Source: Adiantum capillus-veneris
Taxonomy: Eukaryota; Streptophyta; Polypodiopsida; Polypodiales; Pteridaceae
Assembly (NCBI GenBank): GCA_014529385.2
Contig: CM043965.1
Span: forward strand, 61,278,933 to 61,342,932
Length of the DNA stretch: 64,000 nt
Reading direction: 5' to 3'
The stretch's first letter is position 1. Each line of letters starts with the position of its first letter. A model generated the notes under the pieces. The model had not been told where the DNA came from and did not search any database. It saw nothing but the letters and a program-made list of their open reading frames with translations. Both the position numbers and the translations under genes were made by a program. Positions 1-13,963 of this stretch are shown here, piece after piece.

Positions 1-2005
1 GGGTATTTTGGGAATTTTCTCAAATTAGAGAGGTATTTTGGTAATTTTCCCTTTTAATAAATATATTTTAAAACATAGTAATAATAACATAAACCAATGA
101 TAAACATCCACAAAATCTATTACACAACCACCTCGCAAAGCTTTCATGGGTGAGTCCCCATTCTTCTTTCCTTACGCCACTCTGAAGGCAAATAAACCAT
201 TGGTAAGTCTAACTTAACTAGGATCATATTAAGGTCATAGTTACATCTTGTAACAATTTCTAGTTTCTTTTTTCTATAAACTTTATGGGATCCTCTACTA
301 ACTCCCATAGGATTGTATGGGATCCTGTACTACTAAATTGTTGCTACCCTTCCAAGGTCAAATTGATTAATTCAAACCTTTTAATCAAAAACTTAAAAGA
401 GCTCCCTTGAATATCTTACTTTCCTCTTCCATATTTTGTTGTTATAATACGTTATCTTCACTTTTTTTCATAATTGCTTTTGCTATTGTCAAATGAATGT
501 AATACATTTGGAACTAAAATCTTTGCTAAAAGACGAGACTCCCTAGTTTTTCTACAACTATAGCTACTTTTAATATAGGATTATTCATTTTCCATCATTA
601 AACATTTGGCCTAAAGCATATATCACCAATACTTCTACTGCATGCTGTTTAAAATCAAGTTTATTGTATCAACTTTAATGCTGTGGATCAACATATTTCT
701 AATGTTACTTGTTCTAGTCTTTTTTTTCACCTTTATTACCCGTTAACTTATCAAATTAATCTGATGATGATTCATAAATAGACCTTTCGGCAAACAATAA
801 TGCAACCTTCTCAATCTTTATCGGCAACTCTTTCAACAAGTCTCGGGTGCCTTAGAGGGCCCCATCAGGCCATCATATATGTCAATGTGGCAAGTTGTTG
901 AGCCGTAAATGTGCACTATTTCGTAGGCTAGCACTAAGGTCTAGGAGAGTTAAAGGGTTGCCTAGGAGGAGGCACTAAAGGGCATGGGAAAGCTATAAAT
1001 AAGGCTTCTATGAACCAAGAAGTAGTTGTGTCCTTTGGTCTCTCTCTATCTCTTTTCTCTATCTCGTCAGCTTGCTCACGCTCTCTCTCTAACCGCCACC
1101 TTCTCTCTCTCTCTTGATTATGGGCAAAGGGGCTAACACATGGCGATCCCTGTTGGTTGTCTCCTTATGGAGATGGGCTTGAACTTAGGGTACCTAGAGA
1201 GAAATGGCGAGGCGGTTACAACAGATACTCCAAAGTCCTTCGTTCGCAACGCGTGAGTTCAATTCTATAGGTGTTTTAATATTTTGCACATACAAAATTG
1301 TTTTTTGTTGTCTCGCATGGCGGCATGGATCGCGGTGAGCTTTGAACATGCTACACGACGGTTGGAACAGACTGGCGCCACCATATGATGTATGGTAAGA
1401 GTAACTAGTTAAATATTTTCAGTTATTTTTGTTGTGAGGTTAGCATAACGACGAGGCGAGAAAGCGATCGGCTGTAGCGATTTCTGTGTGCAGGGATAAG
1501 GTAGTGCATCAACAAATATTGAGCACTCTAAGGCACAACCCCCCCGGGTAATTAACCCTCTGTTGAATTATTTGCATAACAAACATGCTATTTAAGTTTC
1601 TGTGTAGCAGCTGACTATGAGAAAGCAGCGAGTGTTGCAAGGATTTCCATGCATGAGCAAAGAGGGAGGCCATCCTATGACGTTAAGAGTAGGAATGATC
1701 AATAGAGGCTCGTAATCAACTACTTGATAACCTGAGTGTATTCAAAACTGCACATTTAACATATAATTATCTGTATATTTTGTGTGAGCGCTGCATAACA
1801 GGCGAATACAAGGACGCAATCAGTTGCATGCATTTTTGTGCGCAAGACCAGACAGTAGTAGCAGAGTCAAAGTGGAACCGCTTTGAGACGAGAATCCACG
1901 AGATAAGCCGAGCCTAGGGGACTTAAGGTAGGGCAATCACCGACTGCAAAATTGTTGTGTGCAATAGACGATGAAGAAGGTTGCCTCAAGGTGGTTGCTT
2001 GCAGG
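1..2005. other. No supportable gene; AT-rich flank
   Basis: I see no convincing coding region, RNA gene or complete mobile element here. Positions 1-50 hold an imperfect tandem pair of an AT-rich sentence (gtattttggnaattttc). The stretch 1033-1110 is rich in short CT runs. A block of about 60 bases at 835-894 recurs at 9153-9213 on the other side of element A1. The last bases before 2011 are the target site of A1. Confidence 0.6.
835..894. repeat. Dispersed direct repeat, copy 1
   Basis: This block (containing gggtgccttagagggcccc and gtcaatgtggcaag) is nearly identical to 9153-9213. The two copies lie on opposite sides of element A1, so the DNA that A1 entered was already repetitive. The parent repeat family is not recognised. 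Confidence 0.7.
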
Positions 2006-2010
2006 GCTGA
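2006..2010. repeat. Target site duplication gctga (left of A1)
   Basis: The five bases gctga directly before the TG of the 5' LTR are repeated at 9008-9012 directly after the CA of the 3' LTR. A 5-bp duplication is the expected footprint of LTR retrotransposon integrase. It fixes both ends of A1. Confidence 0.9.
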
Positions 2011-3520
2011 TGTCATAAAACCTAATATCTAACCAACCCAAATGATTTTCTCATATTGAACTGATCATTTAATGTGGGAGAATAAACAGGAACAAGGGTT
2101 AAGATATAGACGTGTGCTTATAGATCTATCTCAACATGGGGCAATGGTAAAGGGACCCAAATGAGAGATGGTCTATCATAGAGCAAGGCTAACCAATGGA
2201 GCATAAGAGATTAGGGTTAGCTTCGTTGAAGACCTCCAATAGTTAGTGTAAAAGTCCTTTGACCTTAGGTAAGCTAGGGCTGAGCTTGAGGTGGGAACCC
2301 GGCCTAAGCTTAAGGTGCTTGTGTGATGCCTGATAATTGAGATTCTTGAGATGCTTCAGGTGCTTGATGATTGAGATGCTTGAGGTGCTAGGATTGTACT
2401 TGAGGTGAGAACCCAGCCCAAGCTTGAATTGCTTAAGGGCCAAGCTTGTGGTGGGAACTGGGCCTAAGCTTGAGGGGCTTGAGGTGTCAAAAAGTCAAGA
2501 CCCAATCCCTACAAGGAGGGGGCGAGCCCTACACGAGGGGGCATGAGAGAGAACACACACACATACATTCACACTCACACAAGGCATGCCTAGTACAAAG
2601 AAAGCAATGGGGACACTTGTCAAGTTCCTCCTCATGTTGCCCTCATGGTGTGCCTGAAGCCTATTGGTTGGACATCCAAGGGGTCCAATGATAATTTAGG
2701 AGATTCAATTAATTGTCTTTGCATTTATCAAGTCCTCTCTCTCAAAGGGGAAAGGGGGACACTTGTCCCAAGACTACCCTTGATGCTTGTAATGCCTCCT
2801 GCTTGTGATTGGCTAGGCCTGGAGGGGTCCAATGAGCTTCAAGCATGAGCTACAAGGGGGGGTCGACCAAAGCAAGCTAGGGGGTTTCTTAGGGGGTATA
2901 CCCTCGCACACACACTCACACACACTCTCATTGTGCATTGTGCAAAGGGCAAGAGCTCCCTCTCCTTCTCCAAGCAAGTAGAGGTTGAGAGCCTACACCA
3001 ACACTCTTGGCTATGGAGTGCGAATCCAACCAAAAGCCATGTTTCAATGCTTAATCTTGCCATCTTCTCCATATTCATTACTATGCTATTACGTATGCTA
3101 GCAAGAAGAGTGATGATAAGTGAGGAAATAATTCTTTCTCCTATGAAATGTTTCTTCTTTCTCTTGCCTACCCTCATTCCCTGCTAGTTCTCTCCACCTT
3201 CGAAGGTGTTTGAGGTCTTGGGATTGAGGCTTGGGATGGTTAATTCTTTCCACAAAGTTTATGTTATGCTTGTGATGCATGAAGCTTTCTATCATCATTG
3301 TATCACCTAGGTCACATGGAACACAAAGATTGTATTGTAACAAGTCTTTCTTAATGGGAGAAATCATAATACAAATGCCTATTGGAGGGGGGACCGGCTC
3401 CACATAAATCTAGTCCTCAACTATTGTCATGTTCTCTAAATTCTCTCTCTTGCAAAAGTATTGTTCTTGCCAAGTCAACTAACTGCTATGTTAGTGTTTT
3501 AATAGGCCAATTCCATTACA
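2011..3520 (+). repeat. 5' LTR of A1
   Basis: Begins tgtcataaaacc and ends ccattaca, giving TG...CA ends, and is followed by the primer site. It matches 7401-9007 apart from small changes and about 85 bases missing near its 3' end (around 3485-3505). A variable minisatellite of cttgaggtgcttgat-type units lies at about 2300-2425. Open frames inside are not genes; they recur in each LTR copy. Confidence 0.93.
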
Positions 3521-3521
3521 T

Positions 3522-3533
3522 TGGTATCAGAGC
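3522..3533 (+). promoter_or_regulatory. Primer binding site of A1 (initiator tRNA-Met type)
   Basis: TGGTATCAGAGC sits one base after the 5' LTR. This is the standard plant primer site complementary to the 3' end of initiator tRNA-Met and primes minus-strand cDNA synthesis. Confidence 0.92.
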
Positions 3534-3934
3534 ATTTGGTTTCTCTTTTCTTGCTTAATAAGAGAGGTCCTTAAGTAGCCTATAAATGGTTGATTTTGTT
3601 AATTACATTAGGATAAGTTGAACTGGGAACTATTATCGGTTTTGTTGAGTCCACTATGTGGGATATGGTGCACACCTCGGGAGCTTTGGACTTAATAATG
3701 GAGTCTTTTTAGAGTTGCCTACGGCTTTACCATTATTGAGCCATAAGAAGTTCGAAAGGAGCTAGCCCTCGACAACTCTGCTATGTTAGAACTACTCCAC
3801 TACTCTCTATAATTAACCACTTCGAGCCGTGGGTGTAAATACTTAAGAGCCGATTTTCAAAGGCTAAGAGGAGTGGCAACAAAGGTTTTTAATTGCCAAA
3901 GCATACACTAAGTACATACATAAATTTTGTTAAC

Positions 3935-4873
3935 ATGGCTGACAATAATCAAGAGAGTAGAGTGAACATTGATAGCTTTGATTTTGCACATGAAGGTCAC
4001 AAAAGCTAAAAACGTTCAAGGAGGGAGGAAAGAGTATCTCTTTTCTCACCTATGATGGCACCTTTGGTGCTACCGACAAAGCGTTGGCCTTCATCCAGCA
4101 ATTTGATGCGGCCTTTGGAGACAAGGGCTTCACAGAGTCCTCCAAGATACGCCATGTAGCCATGCACTTCCAAAAACCAGCTCATAAATGGTGGGCTAGC
4201 CTTCGTGGCAACGGTGAACCCCTAAAGACATGGAAAACTCTACGAGTTTCCATCATGAAGCAAATCCTTGCAAGCGATGCAAAGGACAAAGTGCTTACCG
4301 AATGGCGCAGTCTGAAGCTTCTCTCTTATGAGTCTATCCACAAGTATGTAGACAAGTTTTGGGATTTACATCTCAAGGTTAGTGTCTTTCAAAAGGTAGA
4401 CTTTGTCGAGCAAAAGTAGCAATTCTGTGCGGGATTCCTTGACCGAATACATCAACTCTCAATGGCCTGGTTCTATCACCAAAGTAATCCATCACACCAT
4501 GGTTGCTTCACGCATCAATTTCCATCAAGGGGCTAGATGGAATGTCAAGCCCATGGAAAACAAAGACAAAAATGATGCAAAAGGAAAAACCAATGCTCAA
4601 AATTCTTCCCAAGGCACTTCCAACAACAACAACAACAATCGGTCCAAGGAGAAGGGAGTTTACAAAGGCAAAAAAAAAAACTCTCTCCTGAAGAGCTTGA
4701 AGCTTTTCACAAGGACCATAAGTGTTTCAAGTGTAGGGAGCAAGGACATGGCTATCGTTCTTTCCCCAAGAAGAATACTCGCAATGAGACTCCTAGGGCT
4801 TCCACCATCGAAGCTCCAAAAGAGGATGTTCATTGCAAAGGATCATCACTTTCCTATGCTTGTGGAAAGGTAA
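3935..4873 (+). pseudogene. gag: gag of A1 (broken)
   Basis: The ATG at 3935 opens a short MADNNQESR start that hits a stop after about 24 codons, next to a deletion compared with A2. The capsid region resumes at about 4026, shows the gypsy pattern ALAFIQQFD followed by HKWWASL near 4190, and breaks at 4419. A frameshifted continuation carries a zinc-knuckle-like CFKCREQGHGYRSF near 4709-4755 in which the last Cys is replaced by Phe. The product would be the structural capsid/nucleocapsid protein. It is not translatable as it stands. Confidence 0.82.
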
Positions 4874-6354
4874 GAGAGCATAATTTGTTCATCTTGTTTG
4901 ACCCTGGCTCTACTCACAACATATTAACGGACTTGGCCACCAAGTTGGGTATTCAAGCTTTTGAGATGGGAGATATGGTAATGGTTGACACAGCTTTTAA
5001 GGGACAACAAGCCTCCGTTACTCCCTTGATTGGGAAGTTGAGGATTCATGTCCAAAGCTATGTCGACAAAGAAGACTTTTTCATCTCTCCTCTCCAACAT
5101 GAGGATGCTATCCTAGGGGCACCATGGTTTGATCGCATGGCTGCCAATATGAAGTTCCCTAAAAGGAGAATCTACTTCACCTACAAGGGAAAGAACCTGT
5201 GTATAGTTGCTAGTGAGCGTGGTCGTACTATTCCACTTGTAAGTCCTCTTGCTTTTGATAAGTCAATAAAGAGCTCAATTTCTGCGTACATGATTTTTGT
5301 CAAAGAGTCTCTAAAAGATCCTAATGTTTCATCAAATGTAAATGGTAGGAATCAAGAAGAGTTGGACTTGTCTAATTTTCTAAAAGGATTCCAAGATGTG
5401 TTCATCGATGATATCCTATGGACTTACCTCCAAAATGAGGGGATGATGACCATCGAATTGAGCTCCTTCCAGGAAGCTCACCGCCTAACAAGCCTCCTTA
5501 TCGAGTCTCACAAGCTCAACAAGAGGAGACCATGAGGCAAGTACACGAATTGGTAGACAAAGGGATGGTGAGGCCTAGTTCCTCTCCCTTTTGTTCTCTA
5601 GTCCTTTAAGTGCAAAAGAAAGATGGTACATACCGTATGTGTGTGTACTATCGAGCACTAAACCATATCACTATCAAAAACAGATTTCCAATGCCTCGGG
5701 TAGAAGATCTGTTTGATAAGCTACAAGACTCTACCTACTTCAGTAGGATTGACCTTAAAAGTGGCTATCATCAAATAAGGATAGTGGATGAAGATATCCT
5801 AAAGGCCCCGTTTCGCACAATGTTTGGTCTTTATGAATATCTAGTCATGCCTTTTGCTGCACCAGCTACGTTCAATTGTCTAATGGAGAAATGTTTTAGA
5901 CCTTATTGCAAATTCACTAGAATGTTCTTTGATGATATCATCATCTACTCCAAGTCTTTGGAGGAACATAGGCAACATCTCTGAGTGTTTTTTCAAGCAT
6001 TGAGGGAGAACAAGCTTCTTCTCAACCAAAAGAAAAGCGAATTTTTCCTTCAAGAGATTCAATACCTAGGTCATATTATCTCTCAAGATGGTATCTGTAT
6101 GGCTAGAGGTAATAAAAGCATGACCTAATCCAAGGAATCTACATGAGCTTAGAAGCTTTATTGGTATGTGCACATACTATAGACGGTTCATAGAAAAATT
6201 CTCTCAAATAGCAGGACCACTACATGACTTAAATAAGAACGTTAAGTATGTATGGACTGCTAAGAAGCAAAATTCTTTTGATAAGCTCAAGGAGAAGCTT
6301 ACCTCCCAACCAGTCCTCATGCTTCCGGAGATTTCAAAGCCATATCCAATGTGA
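4874..6354 (+). pseudogene. pol: Protease-reverse transcriptase region of A1 (broken)
   Basis: The aspartic protease motif FDPGSTHN is near 4900 (D-P-G form, which I recall as common in plant gypsy elements). The RT region shows KKDGTYRMCV near 5620, the FFDDIIIYS catalytic box near 5925-5950 and the YYRRFIEKF connection motif near 6175. Frame is lost around 5400-5530, a stop lies at about 5607 and another at 5982-5984. The reading then stops near 6352, where RNase H and integrase core have been deleted. Confidence 0.88.
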
Positions 6355-6359
6355 TGCTT

Positions 6360-6990
6360 CCCTCTTGTAGAGTATGACTACAATGATACTATGTATAGTT
6401 CTACGAAAAAAACACCTTTTGAGATCATTGAGGGAAGACCTAAAAGTCCCTTACTACTCAAAGTACATGGGAGATCTTCGTTGCCAATGAGTATAGCCGT
6501 GACCTACAAGAATCTTTTCAAAAGATTAACAAAGGCCAAAAGCTACTGCTGACAAGCATAGAAGGGCCTTAACGTTCAAAGAAAATGATTGGGTCTTACT
6601 TAAGTTTCCTAAGGCTAGATTAAGACAAACCACGGGCTAAAATCCTACGGGCCATCAAAAGTATTATGCTAAGCTAACAAAAAGCTAGTATGGTCCTTTC
6701 CAAATCTTGAAGCCCATGAATGAGACGGCTTACCATCTCAAGTTGCCCAACCATTGGCTCATACACAATGCTTTTCATGTGAGTCTACTCAAGCCCTACA
6801 AAGGAGAGCCACCAAGTGAACCAATTATTGAAGACACTCCCAAAGTTGAAGACCAAGAAGAGGTGCTACAACCCAAAGCTATCCTTCAACATGAAGACAA
6901 GGTACTACGACATGGTAAGATTATTTGACGATATCTTATTAAGTTAAAAAATTATCCTTTTGAAGATGCTAGATAGATGCAATGAATACA
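6360..6990 (+). pseudogene. pol: Integrase C-terminus and chromodomain of A1
   Basis: After the internal deletion the sequence resumes in the integrase C-terminal half (YDYNDTMYSSTKKTPFEII-like, then NHWLIHNAFHVSLLKP near 6750). A chromodomain-type tail follows (VLRHGKII, stop, RYLIKLKNYPFEDAR). The TGA at 6926-6928 replaces an Arg codon of the chromodomain. Chromodomains are thought to guide integration to marked chromatin. Confidence 0.82.
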
Positions 6991-7362
6991 GCTTAAGGAT
7001 AGTATGAACCTTGTCAATGCTTACAATGCTACATTAGAGTAAGAAAATGTACAGATTTCTTTTAAATGACCCATGTTTTTGTCTTATAAGACCAATTTTT
7101 TTTTTAATTGTGCACAAATTTAAATAGTCGCATGCTTAGACTCATGTTTGTGATAAAGACGTCTCTCAAACACCAAGTAGAATTTGTCACTCGACTTTGG
7201 GAGGATGAAATGGACTAAAGTGCAGACATGCTTGCGGCAGCTATGTCTCCCAAGCACCAAATGGATTAGTCATCCATCTTGGAAAGATGTCGTAGGGTAA
7301 AAAGGGATCCTCTACCCGCTAAGTAAAATTGAGTAATGACTAAGGCTTTATCTCTTCTACCT

Positions 7363-7400
7363 CATAGTCGAGGATGACTATGATTTCAAGAGAGGGGTAA
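7363..7400 (+). promoter_or_regulatory. Hairpin plus polypurine tract of A1
   Basis: CATAGTCGAGGATGACTATG at 7363-7382 can form an 8-bp stem (one G-T pair) with an AGGA loop. The purine-rich tract tttcaagagaggggtaa follows and ends exactly where the 3' LTR begins. The tract primes plus-strand synthesis. The hairpin recurs with base-pair-preserving changes in other gypsy elements of this window. Confidence 0.85.
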
Positions 7401-9007
7401 TGTCATAAAACCTAATATCTAACCAACCCAAATGATTTTCTCATATTGAACTGATCATTTAATGTGGGAGAATAAACAGGAACAAGGGTTAAGATATAGA
7501 CGTGTGCTTATAGATCTATCTCAACATGGGGCAATGGTAAAGGGACCCAAATGAGAGATGGTCTATCAAAGAGCAAGGCTAACCAATGGAGCATAAGACC
7601 TTAGGGTTAGCTTCATTGAAGACCTCCAATAGTTATTGTAAAAGTCCTTTGACCTTAGGTAAGCTAGGGCTGAGCTTGAGGTGGGAACCCGGCGTAAGCT
7701 TAAGGACCTTGAGGTGCCTGATGACTGAGATGCTTAAGGTGCTTGAGGTACCTGATGATTGAGATGCTTGAGATTCTTGAGGTGCTTGATGATTGAGATT
7801 CTTGAAGTGCTTGTCATGCTTGAGGTGCTAGGATTGTACTTGAGGTGAGAACCCAGCCCAAGCTTGAATTGCTTAAGGGCCAAGCTTGTGGTGGGAACTG
7901 GGCCTAAGCTTGAGGGGCTTGAGGTGTCAAAAAGTCAAGACCCAATCCCTACAAGGAGGGGGCGAGCCCTACATGAGGGGGCATGAGAGAGAACACACAC
8001 ACATACACTCACACTCACACAAGGCATGCCTAGTACAAAGAAAGCAATGGGGACACTTGTCAAGTTCCTCCTCATGTTGCCCTCATGGTGTGCTTGAAGC
8101 CTATTGGTTGGCCATCCAAGGGGTCCAATGATAATTTAGGAGATTTAATTAATTGTCTTTGCATTTATCAAGTCCTCTCTCTCAAAGGTGTCCCAAGACT
8201 ACCCTTGATGCTTGTAATGTCTCCTGCTTGTGATTGGCTAGGCCTGGAGGGGTCCAATGAGCTTCAAGCATGAGCTACAAGGGGGGTTCGACCAAAGCAA
8301 GCTAGGGGGTTGCTTAGGGGGTATACCCTCGCACACACACTCACACACACTCTCATTGTGCATTGTGCAAAGTGCAAGAGCTCCCTCTCCTTCTCCAAGC
8401 AAGTAGAGGTTGAGAGCCTACACCAACACTCTTGGCTATGGAGTGCGAATACAACCAAAAGCCATGCCTCAATGCTTAAGCTTGCCGTCTTCTCCATCTT
8501 CATTAGGATGCTATTATGTAGGCTAGCAAGAAGAGTAATTCTTTCTCCTATGAAATGTTTCTTCTTCCTCTTCCCTACCCTCATTTCCTGCTAGCTCTCT
8601 CCACCTTCGAAGGTGTTTGAGGTCTTGGGACTGAGGCATGGTACAATTAAAGCTTTCCACAAAGTTTATGTTATGCTTGTGATGCATGAAGCTTTCCATC
8701 TTCATTGCATCACCTAGGTCACAAGGAACACAAAGATTGTATTGTAACAAGCTCTCTTAATGGGAGAAATCATAATCCAAATGCCTATTGGAGGGGGGAC
8801 CGGCTCCACATAAATCTGGTCCTCAACTGTTGTCATGTTCTCTAAATTCTCTCTCTTGCAAAAGTATTGTTCATGCCAAGTTAACTAATTGCTATGTCTA
8901 TGTTGTTATCCTCAATTAAGTTCACCCGCTATGCTCACAAAGTAATTTCTCAAAAGTACTCTCATTAATTTTCGTTACTCTCAAGTTAATATGCCAATTC
9001 CATTACA
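7401..9007 (+). repeat. 3' LTR of A1
   Basis: Begins tgtcataaaacc and ends ccattaca, followed by the gctga duplication at 9008-9012. It keeps the segment lost near the 3' end of the 5' LTR. Its internal minisatellite (about 7700-7832) has more units than in the 5' LTR. Confidence 0.93.
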
Positions 9008-9012
9008 GCTGA

Positions 9013-10153
9013 ACGAGCACGCTTTGGTTGTCTATGCAGTTTGGAAATTAGTAATTTTCAACGTTTTAAGAGGCTATGCCAACACTCTTAACATAAAGCT
9101 CGTGAATGATAAAATCTGTGTGTGTGGAAGTACTCAATAAACTTTGCTAGAAAACAAGTCTTGGGTGCCTTAGAGGGCCCCATTAGGCCATCGTAGATGT
9201 CAATGTGGCAAGCCACCATGTTTACGTTGCTTAGGGAGAGTTCCTTTAAGAAGATTAGACGGTCAATTTCCGCATGCCTTTTCAAGAAACATACTCATTT
9301 AAGAATTAATGGTTGAAAGCTAGGAGTGAACCTCGTGCGAACGTGCTGCACTCAATGTGTCTCAACCCCATTGTTTGAAATAGGAAACCCTTTTTAAAAA
9401 TATGATAATTTTTGAAAAGATAGGTTTGCTTATGTGTGGTGGTTGATTACATAAGAACATCGCCAAGGTGACCTCCATAACCATTACCTCCAAGGAGTTC
9501 CCAAGACACCTGGACTAGAATTCAAATGGCCAGAGAGAGGTAAATCACCACCCGTCCATCATAAAGGCCAAGCTTATAAATAGTCCCTTTTTGGCTAGCT
9601 CTCCTTTAGGTGTCATCTCCACAGGACCGAGTTCCTAATGCTACTTTCTCCTTGTGGACGAGATTTTGATCTCAAAACCTTGAAAATCTATGATGAAGTT
9701 TTGATTTATAAACTTACATCATAAAAGCTGGTCACACTAGCATATTATTACGAGAGACATGCATGCTTTCGCATGTCACTTGCATGCTATTTCATGTCAA
9801 TGTAGAGCACGCTAGAGAGACAAATTAGGCTATGCATACTAGACTTAATTTTTCATAATCCTAGTCCTCTAGGTTAAGAAAACAAACTCGACATAGCTAC
9901 CTTTCTTCACAAAAAAGGCCCAAAACCACATAGGTTAGTAGCCGTGAGAGAGGTAGAGAGGCTTAGGGTGAGGGTCGAAGATATATAATGCATGCATATG
10001 TGGTTATGGCAAAGAGAGATTTCAAATGATGAAACCATAAATTTTTTTTACCGTTGTGATTGGTTGGTAATGAACTGCAAGAAAAACAATGAGGAGAAGA
10101 AGTGGTGCATAGAGATAGAGATATCTTCCTTGTGATTATAGATTCTCGATGTA
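9013..10153. other. Intergenic stretch without a supportable gene
   Basis: No coding region is convincing. The second copy of the 60-base dispersed repeat lies at 9153-9213. A minus-strand frame at 9088-9285 starts KRHAEIDRLIF, faintly like the C-terminal end of a Ty1/copia RNase H, but this is too weak to annotate. Confidence 0.5.
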
Positions 10154-10173
10154 ATTATATATATATATATATA

Positions 10174-10267
<94 letters not shown>

Positions 10268-10329
10268 ATATATATAATCTCTCTCTCTCTATATATATAT
10301 AGAAAGAGATTATATATAGAGTTATATAA

Positions 10330-10363
<34 letters not shown>

Positions 10364-10520
10364 ATCTCTCTCTCTCTCTCTATATATATATAATTATATA
10401 TATATATATATATAGAGAGAGAGACAAAGAGAGAGATTATATATATATATAGAGAGAGAGATTATATATATAATCTCTCTAATCTCTGTCTCTCTCTCTC
10501 TCTACAGAGAGTTTAGAGAG

Positions 10521-10558
<38 letters not shown>

Positions 10559-10559
10559 T

Positions 10560-10592
<33 letters not shown>

Positions 10593-10732
10593 GATTAGAG
10601 AGATTATATATATAATCTCTCTCTCTCTATATATATAATCTTTCTAAACTCTCTGTCTCTATATATATAGAGAGAGAGAGAGAGCGAGAGATTAGAGAGA
10701 TATATATATATAGAGAGAGATTATATATATAA

Positions 10733-10764
<32 letters not shown>

Positions 10765-10855
10765 GAGACAGAGAGTTTAGAGAGATTATATCTATATATA
10801 TATATAGAGAGAGAGAGTCAGAGATTATATATATATAATCTCTCTAAACTCTCTG

Positions 10856-10923
<68 letters not shown>

Positions 10924-11027
10924 TTAGAGAGATATATATATAGAGAGAGAGATTATATATATAATAGATATCTATATATATAATCTCTCTAAACTCTCTC
11001 TCTCTCTCTATATATATCTCTCTAATC
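10154..11027. repeat. Compound AT/AG/CT microsatellite with many palindromes
   Basis: About 870 bp consist almost only of alternating (AT)n, (AG)n and (CT)n blocks. Units such as agagattatatataatctct are self-complementary, so the region could form many cruciforms. Recurring non-simple bits (tttagagagatt and aatctctctaaactct) show that larger units were amplified, not only dinucleotides. ORFs called here are artefacts. Confidence 0.95.
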
Positions 11028-11363
11028 GAACAACAACGACAAGATGCTATTGCTCTCAATGTCCGCATTGGCGGGCTCCCGAGCGATTGGCAAGGAAAGG
11101 AGGACCCCAAGTTCCACGAGTCTTTCGCTCGCATCCGAACAACAACCCCCATGATACAATGGGATCCAACATTAATCACCACTCTCGCTCACGAGCATCG
11201 CACCAACCACACACCCACCCAGCTCAAACAAAAGAAGGCAGAACTACAGAAGATGCGAGAAGCGCGCATAGCAGGAAAATGGACAGTCTACCGAGGAGGT
11301 AGAGCCATTATTCAAGAGTTTCGAACTCCCAAACCGGTTCCCTCCTCACCTCCTTCTGCATAG
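11028..11363 (+). pseudogene. ORF fragment, possibly end of a LINE ORF1
   Basis: An open frame of about 111 codons without ATG at its left edge runs from the microsatellite to a TAG at 11361-11363. It reads ALNVRIGGLPSDW near its start, a basic helical stretch (LKQKKAELQKMREARIAGKW) and then TVYRGGRAIIQEF. The layout (RRM-like start, Lys/Arg-rich helix, short beta end) recalls the C-terminal half of LINE ORF1 proteins, but I cannot assign it with confidence. It is an island of complex sequence between two microsatellite arrays. Confidence 0.4.
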
Positions 11364-11501
11364 ATTTTGTTCATCTTATCTTATCTTAACTTTCTTTTTG
11401 GACCCTCAGTCCTTAACTGAGATGTATCACACAATCCCCTCACATTTGTAATGTTTTGTTTTTGGTCCCATAGGTCATATCTGACCTCCGTGGACGATAA
11501 T

Positions 11502-13244
<1,743 letters not shown>

Positions 13245-13245
13245 T

Positions 13246-13257
13246 TGGTATCAGAGC
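13246..13257 (+). promoter_or_regulatory. Primer binding site of A2
   Basis: TGGTATCAGAGC one base after the 5' LTR, complementary to initiator tRNA-Met as in A1. Confidence 0.92.
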
Positions 13258-13658
13258 ATTTGGTTTCTCTTTTCTTGCTTAAGAAGATAGGTCGTTAAGT
13301 AGCCTATAAATGGTTGATGTTGTTAATTATATTAGGGTAAGTGGAACTGGGATCTATTATCGGTTTTGTTGAGCCCACTATGTGGGGGATGGTGCACACC
13401 TCGGGAGCTTTGGACTTAATAATGGAGTCTTTTTAGACTTGCCTACGGCTTTACCATTATTGAGCCATAAGAAGTCCGAAAGGAGCTAGCCCTTGGCAAC
13501 TCTGCTATGTTAGACCTACTCCTCTACTCTCTATAATTAACCACTTCGAGCCGTGGGTGTAGATACTTAAGAGCCGATTTTCAAAGGCTAAGAGGAGTGG
13601 CAACTAAGGTTTTGAATTGCCAAAGCATACACTAAGTACATACATAAATTTTGTTAAC

Positions 13659-13913
13659 ATGGCTGACAATAATCAAGAGAGTAGAATGAACATTGATAGC
13701 TTTGATTTTGCACATTAAGGTGCTAATGATGATGCTCCCATGTTTGTGAATTATCTCGTCACTAAGTTGCAGCAAGCTATGGGCAACCCTGCTTTGCAAG
13801 CCGAAGTTACTCAACAACTTCGTGCTTATGGAATTTCCCTTCCTCTCCAAGAGGAGAGAGAGCTTAGGAGGACTCTTGAAGAGACCCCCAAAAGAAGACT
13901 CTCTCCCATTTGA
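13659..13913 (+). pseudogene. gag: gag N-terminus of A2 (broken)
   Basis: The ATG at 13659 starts MADNNQESR as in A1, with an in-frame TAA at 13716-13718 after 19 codons. The same frame continues through about 64 codons of mostly helical sequence (NYLVTKLQQAMGNPALQAEV) to TGA at 13911-13913. Just after, near 13960, the sequence jumps to the linker upstream of RT, so the capsid core, zinc knuckle and protease are deleted. Confidence 0.75.
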
Positions 13914-13963
13914 GAGGAGGAATCCAAAGAGCAAGAAAGCAATGAAAGTTTCCTCTGAAGAAT

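Larger units (their letters stand above)
2011..9007 (+). mobile_element. Ty3/gypsy LTR retrotransposon A1 (defective chromovirus)
   Basis: A complete-ended but defective Ty3/gypsy element. It has a 5' LTR (2011-3520), an initiator-Met tRNA type primer site, broken gag and pol, a polypurine tract, a 3' LTR (7401-9007) and gctga target duplications. The order protease, reverse transcriptase, RNase H, integrase, chromodomain marks it as a gypsy chromovirus. About 1.1 kb covering most of RNase H and the integrase core is missing compared with sister element A2, the join lying near 6350-6365. Several stops and frameshifts also block translation, so it could only have moved with help in trans. Confidence 0.92.

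Noticed and set aside
2243-3403. Several small ORFs in the A LTRs (also at 7886-8750, 12576-13290, 17715-18601)
   Set aside because: They recur in each of the four LTR copies with different breaks, have no domain and overlap on opposite strands, so they are chance frames in repeated non-coding DNA.
9088-9285. Minus-strand ORF beginning KRHAEIDRLIF, like a copia RNase H end
   Set aside because: Only a short resemblance, no neighbouring copia domains, and part of it is the dispersed 60-base repeat.
10102-10302. ORFs rich in YIYIYI, RERERE or SLSLSL (also 10877-11182, 11451-11696, 18553-18921, 62034-62296)
   Set aside because: Translations of AT, AG and CT dinucleotide runs.
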